Assembly (NCBI RefSeq): GCF_004023625.1
Contig: NZ_RPDJ01000008.1
Span: 295,442 to 359,441, forward strand
DNA from: Streptomyces cavernae
GTDB lineage: Bacteria; Actinomycetota; Actinomycetes; Streptomycetales; Streptomycetaceae
Length of the DNA stretch: 64,000 nt
Reading direction: 5' to 3'
Shown piece after piece: positions 46,173-54,056 of the stretch; the first letter of the stretch is position 1; each line of letters opens with the position of its first letter. A program made the position numbers and the translations under genes. Under the pieces are notes generated by a model. The model was given only the letters and a program-made list of their open reading frames with translations, was not told where the DNA came from and searched no databases.

Positions 46173-46889
46173 ATGACGATGGGGTGGGGATCTCGCGCAG
46201 TGCGGGCCGCGGTGTTCGCGGCCGTCTGCGTGCTGCTCGCCGCCCTCGGGCACGTGATGATGTCCGGCGCTCCGGTGCCGGGATGGCTCCTAGCCGTCGC
46301 CACGGTGACGACCGGAGCCACCGCCTGGTTCCTGGCGGACCGTGAGCGCGGACTGCCCCTGGTGGTCTCTCTCGCGGTCGGTTCCCAGGCTGTGCTGCAC
46401 ACGGCGTTCTCGCTGACGCACGCTGCCGGCCGTGGTGCCACGTCCACCGGCGGTATGGGCGGTACTGGCGATACCGGTGGTGCCGGCGGAATGGGCGCGA
46501 TGGGCCACGCCGGCATGGGTGGCCCACTGTCCGTGGACTCCGCCCACCTGCGGTCCATGCCCATGGAATCGATGGGCGCCAACCCCCTGGACCACCTGCT
46601 CCCGGCCCCGTTCGGCACCGCCTCCTCCGGAATGCTGGCCGCCCACCTCCTCGCCGCGCTCCTGTGCGGTGTGTGGCTGGCGCACGGGGAGCGGGCGGCC
46701 TTCCGGATCCTGCGTGCCCTCGGCGGCTGGCTCGTCGCGCCCCTGCGGCTACCCTTGCTGCCGCCGGTGCCCCCGCACCGCCCGCGGGTGCGCGTACGCC
46801 GGGACCACACGGTCAGCCGGCCGCGGGATCTTCTGCTCGTCCATGCCATCACCTCTCGGGGACCGCCTGCCGGGACCGCTGTCGTCTGA
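46173..46889 (+). CDS. Met-rich membrane protein of unknown function
   Basis: A 238-residue protein with about four membrane helices (RAAVFAAVCVLLAALGHVMM, WLLAVATVTTGATAWFLA, VVSLAVGSQAVLHTAFSL, and one near 165). The loop between helices three and four is Gly/Met/His-rich (GGMGAMGHAGMGG, MPMESMG), a pattern seen in copper-handling membrane proteins. The cytosolic tail is Arg/Pro-rich. An ECF sigma gene follows. A copper link is inference; I do not recognise the family. Confidence 0.6.
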   Translation: MTMGWGSRAVRAAVFAAVCVLLAALGHVMMSGAPVPGWLLAVATVTTGATAWFLADRERGLPLVVSLAVGSQAVLHTAFSLTHAAGRGATSTGGMGGTGDTGGAGGMGAMGHAGMGGPLSVDSAHLRSMPMESMGANPLDHLLPAPFGTASSGMLAAHLLAALLCGVWLAHGERAAFRILRALGGWLVAPLRLPLLPPVPPHRPRVRVRRDHTVSRPRDLLLVHAITSRGPPAGTAVV

Positions 46890-47017
46890 GACAGCCGGTT
46901 CCCCGGGGCCGTCCCGCCCCGGGGCGCGGCCGTGCGCCCACGCGCCCGGCCGGACGCCAGTACCGGACCCTTGTCGAGGGTCCGGGCTCCCGGATTTCCC
47001 GAGAAGGACATCAGCTG

Positions 47018-47743
47018 ATGGTTCCTGCCCTGCCGTTCCCGCGTGAACGGGAACGCGACCGTGAAAGCAACCGTGACCGTGGCTGTGAACGCGCCCGTGA
47101 CCACGACCGTGGCCGTGAAAGCGCTCGTGACCACGACCGTGGCCGTGAAAGCGGCCGTGAACACGAGCGCGCGGCGCGCGACGAGTCGATTACGGCCTGG
47201 GCGCTGGCCGCCCGTGCCGGCGACCCGGACGCCGTCGAACACTTCGTACGTGCCCTGCACACCGACGTCCGCCGCTTCGTCACCCACCTCGGCGCGGACC
47301 CGCAGTCCGCCGACGACCTCGCCCAGGACACCTTCCTGAGGGCGCTCGGCAGCCTGCACCGTTTCGAGGGCCGCTCCTCCGCACGTACCTGGCTGCTGTC
47401 CATCGCGCGCCGCGCGGTGGCCGACAGCCTCCGGCACGCCGCCGCCCGGCCCCGGCTGTCCGACACCGACGACTGGCAGCGCGCCGTCGAGCACGCCCAG
47501 CCGCGCGGTCTGCTGGGCTTCGACGACGGCATCGCGCTCGCCGATCTGCTCGCCGCGCTGCCCGAGGACCGTCGTGAGGCGTTCGTCCTCACCCAGTTGC
47601 TGGGGGTGCCGTACGCGGAGGCGGCCCGGATCGGTGACTGCCCCGTGGGCACCGTCCGCTCCCGGGTGGCCCGGGCGCGTACCTCCCTCGTGGCGTTACT
47701 GGACGAGGCAGAGCGCTGCGAGCCGGTGCCCGTCGCGGCGTGA
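47018..47743 (+). CDS. ECF-type RNA polymerase sigma factor with charged repeat head
   Basis: A 241-residue sigma factor. Region 2 (about 60-125) reads FVRALHTDVRRFVTHLGADP followed by SADDLAQDTFLRALGSLHRF; region 4 (about 170-225) reads LPEDRREAFVLTQLLGVPYA followed by EAARIGDCPVGTVRSRVARA. The 54-residue head is almost only Arg, Glu, Asp, His, Gly and Ser, with a ten-residue repeat (RDHDRGRESA), which is unusual. ATG 47018 has GAAGGA nine bases upstream. The upstream Met-rich membrane protein may be its partner. The gene ends inside a repeat array. Confidence 0.82.
   Translation: MVPALPFPRERERDRESNRDRGCERARDHDRGRESARDHDRGRESGREHERAARDESITAWALAARAGDPDAVEHFVRALHTDVRRFVTHLGADPQSADDLAQDTFLRALGSLHRFEGRSSARTWLLSIARRAVADSLRHAAARPRLSDTDDWQRAVEHAQPRGLLGFDDGIALADLLAALPEDRREAFVLTQLLGVPYAEAARIGDCPVGTVRSRVARARTSLVALLDEAERCEPVPVAA
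47071..47160 (+). repeat. Three 30-bp in-frame repeats in the sigma-factor head
   Basis: Bases 47101-47130 and 47131-47160 differ at only two positions, and 47071-47100 is a weaker copy. They code for the ten-residue charged repeat. Confidence 0.75.
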
Positions 47744-47801
47744 CCGCCCGTCGCGGCGTGATGTGACGCGCGTCGTGGCGTGACGCCAGTGGCGGCGTGA
47801 C
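47729..47801 (+). repeat. Imperfect ~17-bp repeats containing the sigma-factor stop codon
   Basis: CCCGTCGCGGCGTGA at the gene end (stop TGA 47741-47743) recurs as CCCGTCGCGGCGTGA, GCGTCGTGGCGTGA and CAGTGGCGGCGTGA. Similar drifted units run on to about 47840. Confidence 0.65.
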
Positions 47802-47859
47802 ACGCGCCGCGACCTGACGCGCGCCGCGACCGCGACACGCCCTGCGGTCACCGCCGGAT

Positions 47860-48113
47860 TGATCAGCCCCGTTGCGCTTCGCGGGATGTCGGCCGTCGGC
47901 TTCTGCGGGAGCTTTTGCGGCCGGTGCCAGGGCGGCGATGAAGGAGTACGGCCAGCCCCGCACGAACTGATCCGTCTTGCGGCAGCCGCGCCCGTGGACG
48001 TGGGAGTACAGCCGGTCGTCGCTGGTCGGGGCGTCCGGGGCGTCCGGGGCGAGCCAGTTGCCGACGTCCACGGCCAGCAGGATCCGCCCGACGGCCGCCC
48101 TCGGCAGCGGCAG
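47860..48113 (-). mobile_element. Fragment of an IS701-like DDE transposase
   Basis: In one minus-strand frame the sequence reads LLAVDVGNWLAPDAPDAPTS, then DDRLYSHVHGRGCRKTDQFV and RGWPYSFIAALAP. This matches the conserved DVxxWLxPDA ... RL ... H..GRG ... GWPYSFxAAL block of IS701-type transposases as I remember it. Both ends of the transposase are missing and the frame breaks afterwards, so it is dead. It is joined directly to the broken trxB, which its insertion or later deletion may have cut. Confidence 0.6.
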
Positions 48114-48600
48114 CGGGCAAGGAAGGTGGCTTCCTCCATCGCCGTGTCGCCGCCGCCGACCACCACGATGTCGTGCTCGCGGAAGAAAAAGCCGTCGCAG
48201 GTCGCGCTGTACGACACGCCCCGGCCGGAGAGCGCGTCCTGGCCGTGCAGGTTCAGCTTGCGGTGCTGCGAGCCGGTCGCCACGATGACGGCCCTTGCCC
48301 GGTGGACCGTGCCCGCGCCGTCGGTGACGCTATCGACGGTGCCGGTGAGGTCGACTGCGACGATGTCGTCGGGCACGAGCTCGGCGCCGAAGCGTTCGGC
48401 CTGGGCCCGGATGTTCTCCATCAGCTCCGGGCCCATGATGCCGTCGCGGAAGCCGGGAAGTTCTCCACCTCGGTCGTCTGGACCAGCGCGCCGCCGGCCG
48501 TGACCGCGCCCTCGAAGACCAGCGGCTTGAGCGAGGCGCGGGCGGTGTAGAGGGCGGCGGTGTAACCGGCGGGGCCGGGGCCTACGACGACGACGTTGCG
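48114..48600 (-). pseudogene. trxB: Broken thioredoxin reductase gene (arsT/trxB-like)
   Basis: The first ~160 residues of a thioredoxin reductase are readable: NVVVVGPGPAGYTAALYTAR with the FAD loop, FEGAVTAGGALVQTTEVENF, then after a one-base loss near 48465 RDGIMGPELMENIRAQAERF, GSQHRKLNL and SYSATCDGFFFRE. The second active-site Cys region is altered (ATCDG for CATCDG) and everything after TAMEEATFLA is replaced by transposase sequence. There is no start codon; a TAG directly precedes the first codon. It follows arsC, as arsT does in Streptomyces arsenic clusters. Confidence 0.75.
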
Positions 48601-48614
48601 TATCTAGCCGCCGC

Positions 48615-49028
48615 TCACGCCGTCTTCTCCGGCGCGATCTCCTTGATCAGGCCCTCGACCAGGACCTTGATCTCGTCCCGGATCGGACGGACTGCCTCGA
48701 CGCCCTGGCCCGCGGGGTCCTCCAGCTGCCAGTCCAGGTACCGCTTGCCGGGGAAGACCGGGCAGGTGTCGCCGCAGCCCATGGTGATGCAGACGTCCGA
48801 CTCCTTGACCGCGTCCACGGTGAGCATCTTCGGGACCTCGGCGGAGATGTCGATGCCGACCTCGGCCATGGCCTCGACGGCGGCCGGGTTGACGTTGGAG
48901 CCCGGGTTGGAGCCGGCGGAGCGGACCTCGACACGGTCTCCGGCCAGGTGGGTCAGCCACGCGGCGGCCATCTGGGAACGGCCCGCGTTGTGGACACAGA
49001 CGAACAGCACGGAGGGCTTGTCGGACAT
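48615..49028 (-). CDS. arsC: Thioredoxin-coupled arsenate reductase
   Basis: A 137-residue low-molecular-weight phosphatase-fold enzyme that reduces As(V) to As(III). The P-loop CVHNAGRSQMAAAW holds the nucleophilic Cys; the redox pair is in ITMGCGDTCPVFPG; SAGSNPGSNVNPAAVEAM is typical. Family length is normal. It is divergent from arsR across a strong dyad. Its natural redox partner gene (trxB) beside it is broken, so it must depend on housekeeping thioredoxin or mycoredoxin. Confidence 0.9.
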   Translation of the reverse strand: MSDKPSVLFVCVHNAGRSQMAAAWLTHLAGDRVEVRSAGSNPGSNVNPAAVEAMAEVGIDISAEVPKMLTVDAVKESDVCITMGCGDTCPVFPGKRYLDWQLEDPAGQGVEAVRPIRDEIKVLVEGLIKEIAPEKTA

Positions 49029-49070
49029 CGGAGGTTCTCTCTTGTCTCACGACGGCATCAGGTGCGAATG

Positions 49071-49106
49071 ACATCAGCACCTGGTGGTGTCAGCCACCAC
49101 TGATGT
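49071..49106. promoter_or_regulatory. Large dyad operator between arsC and arsR
   Basis: ACATCAG (49071-49077) pairs with CTGATGT (49100-49106) and the inner TGGTGG (49082-49087) with CCACCA (49094-49099). It lies 14 bases before the arsR ATG and 42 bases before arsC, a natural ArsR site. Confidence 0.65.
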
Positions 49107-49120
49107 GACAGTATCAGCAC

Positions 49121-49429
49121 ATGATGACGTCAGTCGACACTGACCTGATCCGGGTGCTGGCCGACCCGCTCAGGTTCCAGATCGTGACCTTGCTCGCCAA
49201 AGAGATGCTGTGCACCACCCACCTGGTGGAGGAGACCGGTGCCCGGCAGACCAACCTCTCCAACCACCTGAGAGTGCTGCGCGAGGCCGGAGTCGTCGAG
49301 ACGGAGCCGTGCGGCCGGTTCACCTACTACCGGCTCAAGTCCGATGTCATCGCCCAACTCGCCGGCCAGTTCGCCGACCTGGCCGAGTCCGCTCGCACCG
49401 CCGCCGAGAACAAGAGGGCCTGCCCATGA
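49121..49429 (+). CDS. arsR: ArsR/SmtB-family repressor
   Basis: A 102-residue winged-helix sensor: VLADPLRFQIVTLLAKEMLC, then TTHLVEETGARQTNLSNHLR. The metal-site helix carries LCTTHLV in place of the classic ELCVCDL, so only one of the two usual Cys is there; CGRF and the final KRACP add Cys. It should repress arsC and the arsR-channel operon and be released by As(III)/Sb(III). ATG 49121 or 49124; no ribosome site, so likely leaderless. Its TGA overlaps the next ATG (ATGA). Confidence 0.85.
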   Translation: MMTSVDTDLIRVLADPLRFQIVTLLAKEMLCTTHLVEETGARQTNLSNHLRVLREAGVVETEPCGRFTYYRLKSDVIAQLAGQFADLAESARTAAENKRACP

Positions 49430-50208
49430 CCCCCGCCGAAGCCGCCCCGACCGCGGAGTCCGCGCCACCCGCCGCTGAACCCGACTCCGTCGCGCCCGCG
49501 CCGGGTGCTACCCCGCCGCGTACCCCGCTGGTCGCTCGGGCCGCCGCCGAACTCATAGGCACCGCCCTGCTCGTGGCGGTCGTGGTCGGCTCCGGCATCC
49601 AGGCCACCGAACTGACCAAGGACGTCGGCCTCCAGCTGCTGGCCAACTCCACGGCCACCGTCTTCGGTCTCGGCATCCTGATCCTCCTGCTCGGCCCGGT
49701 CTCCGGCGCCCACTTCAACCCGGTCGTCACGCTGGCCGAGTGGTGGACGGCGCGACGCGGCGGCGCCGGTGTCACCCCGCGTGAGGTGGCGGTGTACCTG
49801 CCGGCGCAGGTCGTGGGTGCGATCGCGGGCGCGATCCTGGCGGATGCGATGTTCGGCGAGCCGTTGGTGAAGTGGTCCACGCATGACCGGTCGGCGGGTC
49901 ATCTGCTGCTGGGTGAGGTCGTCGCGACGGCCGGCCTGATCCTGCTGATCTTCGGTCTGGCCCGGGCGAACCAGCTGCGCTTCGCGCCCGTCGCGGTCGC
50001 CTCCTACATCGGCGCCGCGTACTGGTTCACGTCCTCGACGTCGTTCGCCAACCCGGCGGTGACCATCGGCAGGTCCTTCACCGACACCTTCGCGGGCATC
50101 GCCCCCGGCTCGCTCGCCGGGTTCATCGGCGTGCAGCTCATCGGCGGCGTGATCGGGCTGGCACTGGTCGCGATCGTCTTCATGCCGGGGCGGGAAGCCG
50201 CCGAGTGA
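49426..50208 (+). CDS. MIP-family channel (putative arsenite channel)
   Basis: A 260-residue aquaporin-fold protein with six helices and two half-helices: AHFNPVVTLAEWW (an NPV variant of NPA) and FANPAVTIGRSF. The N-terminal 35 residues are a Pro/Ala-rich tail. In ars operons such channels (AqpS type) let As(III) made by ArsC leave the cell down its gradient, replacing an ArsB/Acr3 pump, of which none is present here. AGAGGG precedes ATG 49426; it overlaps arsR and the arsO remnant. Confidence 0.85.
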   Translation: MTPAEAAPTAESAPPAAEPDSVAPAPGATPPRTPLVARAAAELIGTALLVAVVVGSGIQATELTKDVGLQLLANSTATVFGLGILILLLGPVSGAHFNPVVTLAEWWTARRGGAGVTPREVAVYLPAQVVGAIAGAILADAMFGEPLVKWSTHDRSAGHLLLGEVVATAGLILLIFGLARANQLRFAPVAVASYIGAAYWFTSSTSFANPAVTIGRSFTDTFAGIAPGSLAGFIGVQLIGGVIGLALVAIVFMPGREAAE

Positions 50209-50351
50209 CGCGCACGTCCCAGGTGGTGGTGATCGGCGGCTGCCAGTCCGGGCTCGCCGGCGGCTACCACCTGCGCCGCCTGGGCGTCGACTTCGTCATC
50301 CGCGACGCCCAGACGACGCCGGGTGGCGCTTGGCAGCACACCTTTGACTGA
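50205..50351 (+). pseudogene. arsO-like flavin monooxygenase fragment
   Basis: A 48-codon start of an ArsO-type flavoprotein: VVVIGGCQSGLAGGYHLRRL is the FAD loop (GGCQSG for GGGQSG) and TPGGAWQHTF matches the family. After that the frame hits TGA where TWDSLRLFSP would be expected, and no further homology follows. It starts at GTG 50205 overlapping the channel stop (GTGA), showing that arsO was once the next gene of the operon. Confidence 0.75.
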
Positions 50352-50500
50352 CACGGTTCGCACCACATCAGTCGGCCGACCGTGCACCGGACGGAGCAGA
50401 AGTCACCTGCCGGCGAAGCTGCGGCGTTCGACGAGGACGACGTCGTGCCGGCGGCCGTGGTGGCGGCCGATGCGCTCGCGGGTGCCGATCCTGACCGGTG

Positions 50501-50878
50501 TCAGGCCACGGCCGGCGCGATGGTCAGCAGCTTGCCCATCGCAGCCAGCACGGACGGTTCGACCCGGTAGTAGACCCAGGTGCCGCGCCGCTCGGAGGTG
50601 AGCAGACCGGCCTCCTTGAGCTTCTTCAGGTGGTGGGAGACGGTCGGCTGGGAGACGCCGACGTCGGAGATGTCGCACACACACGCCTCGCCGCCCTCGT
50701 GCGAGGCGACCGCGGAGAACAACCGCAGCCGCACCGGGTCGCCCAGGGCCTTGAACATCCGCGCGGCCGTCTCGGCCTCCTCCGCGGTGAACGGGCGTTC
50801 GGTCAGCGGTGGGCAGCAGGGCGCCACGGCCTCGGGGACCTCGGGTTCCAGCAGCGGCAGCACCTTCGTGTTCGACAT
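50501..50878 (-). CDS. arsR: Second ArsR-family repressor
   Basis: A 125-residue winged-helix repressor with the full metal motif GGEACVCDISD and the recognition helix VSQPTVSHHLKKLKEAGLLT. An N-terminal Cys pair (VAPCCPPL) could add a third As(III) ligand. ATG 50878 lies within a perfect dyad (50871-50902), so it should repress itself; the same 11-mer recurs before the flavoprotein gene at 51424. Confidence 0.88.
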   Translation of the reverse strand: MSNTKVLPLLEPEVPEAVAPCCPPLTERPFTAEEAETAARMFKALGDPVRLRLFSAVASHEGGEACVCDISDVGVSQPTVSHHLKKLKEAGLLTSERRGTWVYYRVEPSVLAAMGKLLTIAPAVA

Positions 50879-50902
50879 GCATCTATGTTGACACATGTCG
50901 AA
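50871..50902. promoter_or_regulatory. ArsR operator TTCGACAT-N16-ATGTCGAA
   Basis: Perfect eight-base arms at 50871-50878 and 50895-50902 overlap the arsR start. The centre contains TCTATGTTGAC (50882-50892), shared with the promoter at 51344. Confidence 0.65.
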
Positions 50903-50928
50903 CCAAGCGGGCGAGGGTGAGACCGGTC

Positions 50929-51318
50929 TCATGTGCGGGCGAGGTGAGCGGCGATGCGCCGCGCGATCCGGGCGGCGTCCCGCCCTGCCCCGCGCAGGGA
51001 GTTCGACGACAGGTTGCGCTGCCAATTCCAAGCCGACGTACGCCGACCCCGGGTGCGGCAGCGAGATCCCTTCGCGGTGGCGTACACCTCGTCGCGGTGC
51101 GGGTGGCGGTCCGGCCGCCGTCGAGCGGCAGCCGAGGGAGGGAGCTGTGCCCGGCCGACGAGAAGGTGAGGCTGTCGTAGTAATGCGGCCAACGACCCCG
51201 CCGCCCGCGCTCCGACACCTCCAGTGCCGCCGGCTGTAGCCCCTGCCCGCGAAGAGCACGCGCGGTGGCCGGCCCGGACCGGCCACCCCCCGACCACCGC
51301 GGCGTCGACCTGCTCCAC
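50929..51318 (-). pseudogene. Decayed flavin-containing monooxygenase
   Basis: Pieces of one FAD monooxygenase appear in shifting minus-strand frames: EQVDAAVVGG at the start, then GQGLQPAALEVSER, WPHYYDSLTFSSAGHSSLP and HPHRDEV, and finally the typical C-terminus WQRNLSSNSLRGAGRDAARI followed by ARRIAAHLA and a stop at 50929-50931. Several frameshifts and a large internal deletion (roughly two thirds of a normal gene) are evident. It lies directly upstream of the second arsR. Confidence 0.65.
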
Positions 51319-51343
51319 AAGCCGCTCGCCAATTTGATGGATG

Positions 51344-51378
51344 TCTATGTTGACGCTCATCGATACAGGTGCAATGCT
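51344..51378 (+). promoter_or_regulatory. ArsR-controlled promoter of the flavoprotein-arsI operon
   Basis: TTGACG (51350-51355), 17-base spacer, AATGCT (51373-51378). It is overlapped by TCTATGTTGAC (51344-51354), the 11-mer also in the second arsR operator, so that repressor probably controls this operon. Confidence 0.5.
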
Positions 51379-51423
51379 GGGCCACGCAAGTCATCGACGT
51401 ATGTCGAAGCAAAGGGGAATCTC

Positions 51424-52803
51424 GTGGCCGTGTCCATCAAGAACGTGCCCAACACCGACCAGCTGCCCCTCGTGGTCATCGGAGCCGGCCCGATCGGCCT
51501 GGCCGCCGCCGCCCACCTCATCGAGCGGGGCCTCGAACCGCTCGTCCTGGAGGCCGGACCGTCAGCCGGCACCGCTGTGCGGGCCTGGTCACACGTGCGG
51601 CTGTTCTCCCCCTGGGCCGAGGTCACCGACCCGGCCGCCGAGAAGCTCCTCGCCCCGACCGGCTGGGTCCGCCCCGACGGCGCCGCCTACCCGACCGGCA
51701 GTGACTGGGCCGAGGAGTACCTGCAGCCGCTCGCCGACGTCCTCGATGACAAGGTCCGCTACGGCGCCACGGTCACCGGAGTCGCCCGCGCCGGCCGGGA
51801 CCGCATCGTCGACTCCGGCCGCGACAAGCAGCCCTTCACCGTCCACATCCAGCTCGCCGACGGCCAGGAGGAGCGGATCACCGCCCGCGCCGTCATCGAC
51901 GCCTCCGGTACCTGGTCCACCCCCAGCCCGATGGGCGCCGACGGCCTGCCCGCGCTGGGCGAGAAGACCGCGGCCGACCGCATCTCCTACCGCGTCCCCG
52001 ACCTGGACGACCCTGTCGTACGCGCCCGGTACGCGGGCAGGCGCACCGCCGTGATCGGCTCCGGCGCCTCCGCCTTCACCGCCCTCGCCCACCTCGCCGA
52101 CCTGGCTGAGGAGGAGGACGGGACCCACGCCGTGTGGATCCTGCGCCGCGGCATCGGCGAGAACACGTACGGCGGCGGAGAGGCCGACCAGCTCCCCGCC
52201 CGCGGCGCACTGGGACTGCGCGCCAAGGCCGCCGTGGAGGACGGCCACGCGAGCGCGGCCACCGGCTTCCGCACCCAGGCCGTCGAGCGAGACGCCGACG
52301 GCCGACTCGTCCTCGTGGCGGAGGACGGTCGCCGCCTCGAGCCGGTCGACGAGGTCATCGTTCTCACCGGCTTCCGCCCCGACCTGTCCTTCCTCTCCGA
52401 ACTCCGCCTCGGCCTCGACGAACGCCTCCAGGCCCCCACCGCACTGGCTCCGCTCATCGACCCGAACGTCCACTCCTGCGGCACCGTCTATCCGCACGGC
52501 GTCAACGAACTCGCCCACCCCGAGCAGGGCGTCTACCTGGTCGGCATGAAGTCCTACGGCCGCGCGCCCACGTTCCTCGCCATGACGGGCTTCGAGCAGG
52601 TCCGCTCCATCACCGCCGCGCTCGCCGGCGACCGCGAGGCCGCCGAACGCGTCGAGCTCACCCTCCCGGAGACCGGCGTGTGCGGCGGCGCGGGCCTGTT
52701 CGACGAGCCCGACGCGGCACGGAGCAGCGAGGGGGGCGGCCGCTGCGGCGCCCCGGCCACCCTGCAGATCCGCATCGGCGCCCCTGCCGCCGACGGCTGC
52801 TGA
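51424..52803 (+). CDS. FAD/NAD(P)-dependent oxidoreductase of the arsI operon
   Basis: A 459-residue flavoprotein monooxygenase-like enzyme. The FAD loop is VVIGAGPIGLAAAAHLIERG (about 16-35), the second Rossmann loop is TAVIGSGASAFTALAHLADL (about 203), and WSHVRLFSPWAEVTDPAAEK resembles ArsO and other flavin monooxygenases. The C-terminus has several Cys (GVCGGAGL, RCGAPA). Such genes accompany arsI in actinobacteria and may oxidise or reduce organoarsenicals; exact chemistry is unknown. GTG 51424 follows AAGGGGA. Confidence 0.8.
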   Translation: MAVSIKNVPNTDQLPLVVIGAGPIGLAAAAHLIERGLEPLVLEAGPSAGTAVRAWSHVRLFSPWAEVTDPAAEKLLAPTGWVRPDGAAYPTGSDWAEEYLQPLADVLDDKVRYGATVTGVARAGRDRIVDSGRDKQPFTVHIQLADGQEERITARAVIDASGTWSTPSPMGADGLPALGEKTAADRISYRVPDLDDPVVRARYAGRRTAVIGSGASAFTALAHLADLAEEEDGTHAVWILRRGIGENTYGGGEADQLPARGALGLRAKAAVEDGHASAATGFRTQAVERDADGRLVLVAEDGRRLEPVDEVIVLTGFRPDLSFLSELRLGLDERLQAPTALAPLIDPNVHSCGTVYPHGVNELAHPEQGVYLVGMKSYGRAPTFLAMTGFEQVRSITAALAGDREAAERVELTLPETGVCGGAGLFDEPDAARSSEGGGRCGAPATLQIRIGAPAADGC

Positions 52804-52832
52804 ACCACCCACCCCTGACAAGGAGGTTCGCC

Positions 52833-53297
52833 ATGTCCCGCGTACAGCTCGCCCTGCGCGTCCCCGACCTCGACGAGTCCGTCGCCTTCTACAGCAAGCT
52901 GTTCGACACCGAGCCGAACAAACTCCGCGACGGCTACGCCAACTTCGCCATCACCGAGCCCCCGCTCAAGCTCGTCCTCATCGAAGGCACCGCGGGCGAG
53001 GCAACCCGCATGGACCACCTCGGCGTCGAGGTCGACAGCACCGAAGCGGTCCACGCCGCCACCACCCGCCTGAGCGAGGCGGGCCTGGCCACGGACGTGG
53101 AAAACGACACCACATGCTGCTACGCCCTGCAGGACAAGGTCTGGGTCCACGGGCCCGGCCAGGAGCCCTGGGAGGTGTACGTCGTCAAGGCCGACGCCGA
53201 CACCCTGGCCAAGCAGCAGGGCAGCACCTGCTGCGCAGACCCGGCCTCCGCCGACACCGGCGCCAAGGAACCGGTCGCTGCGGGCGGCTGCTGCTGA
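52833..53297 (+). CDS. arsI: ArsI/CadI-type organoarsenical C-As lyase
   Basis: A 154-residue vicinal-oxygen-chelate dioxygenase. It begins MSRVQLALRVPDLDESVAFY and carries GYANFAITEPPLKLVLIEG, DHLGVEV (metal His), the thiol pair TTCCYALQDKVW and WEVYVV (metal Glu), all hallmarks of ArsI, which uses Fe(II) and O2 to split the carbon-arsenic bond of methylarsenite and aromatic arsenicals. The C-terminal tail has extra Cys pairs (STCCAD, GGCC). AAGGAGG lies six bases before ATG 52833. Confidence 0.88.
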   Translation: MSRVQLALRVPDLDESVAFYSKLFDTEPNKLRDGYANFAITEPPLKLVLIEGTAGEATRMDHLGVEVDSTEAVHAATTRLSEAGLATDVENDTTCCYALQDKVWVHGPGQEPWEVYVVKADADTLAKQQGSTCCADPASADTGAKEPVAAGGCC

Positions 53298-53304
53298 TCC
53301 GCCG

Positions 53305-53520
53305 ATGACCGACCTCCACACCAGCGAGGCCGTGACCGGGACGGGGGACCGGTCACGGCCTCGCGCCGCGCTGCACGCCCTGTGCGCCACCCAGATCACC
53401 AGCTGGGGAATCGTCTACTACGCCTTCCCCGTCCTCAGCCCGCAGATCACCGCCCAGGCCGGCTGGTCCGCAGGCGCGACCACGGCGGCGTTCTCCGCGG
53501 CACTGATCATCTCCGCCATC
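53305..53520 (+). pseudogene. Truncated MFS transporter
   Basis: Only the first ~72 residues of an MFS exporter remain: ALHALCATQITSWGIVYYAF, PVLSPQITAQAGWSAGATTA and AFSAALIISA, ending in the second membrane helix. From about 53518 the sequence switches to antisense acetoacetyl-CoA synthetase. It starts seven bases after arsI, so it was once the exporter of that operon. Confidence 0.75.
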
Positions 53521-54056
53521 AGGTCGGCGGCGGCCTTGGGGGCGTAGTCCTGCCCGCAGACCGACCACACGGCGCCCAGGCTCGCGGCGGCGAGGAACGC
53601 GACGATCGCGTGCGGGGTGTTGGGCAGGTAGCCAACGACCCGGTCCCCCGCGCCGACGCCCAGGTCGCGCAGAGTGGCGGCGACGGAGGCGATATGGGCG
53701 CGCAGGCGGCCTCCGGTCACCTCGTACCCGGAGCCGGTCTCGTCGAGGGCGACGATCGCCACGGCGCCGTCGGCGAGGTTGCGCAGGGCGTGATGGGCGT
53801 AGTTGAGGGTGGCTCCGGTGAACCAGCGGGCGCCCGGCACCCTCTCCTCCGCCAGCACCTGCTCGTACGGGGTGTCCGCGTCGATGTCGAAGTACTCCCA
53901 CACCGCGCCCCAGAAGCCCTCCAGGTCGGTGACCGACCAGCTGTGCACAGCGGCGTAGTCGGCGCCGGCCATCCCGACGTGACGGGCGAAGTCCACGATG
54001 TGGCTGTCCACGACGGCCTGCGGATCGGACATCGTGAAAGGCTCGGGCACGGTCAT
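53518..54056 (-). pseudogene. Truncated acetoacetyl-CoA synthetase
   Basis: About 180 N-terminal residues of an acetoacetate-CoA ligase are present (SWSVTDLEGFWGAVWEYFDI, VPGARWFTGATLNYAHHALR, LGAVWSVCGQDYAPKAAAD). The ATP-binding and C-terminal parts are gone; homology stops at the junction with the MFS remnant. ATG 54056 overlaps the stop of the upstream hydroxylase gene (ATGA), so it was the last gene of the aromatic operon. Confidence 0.8.
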
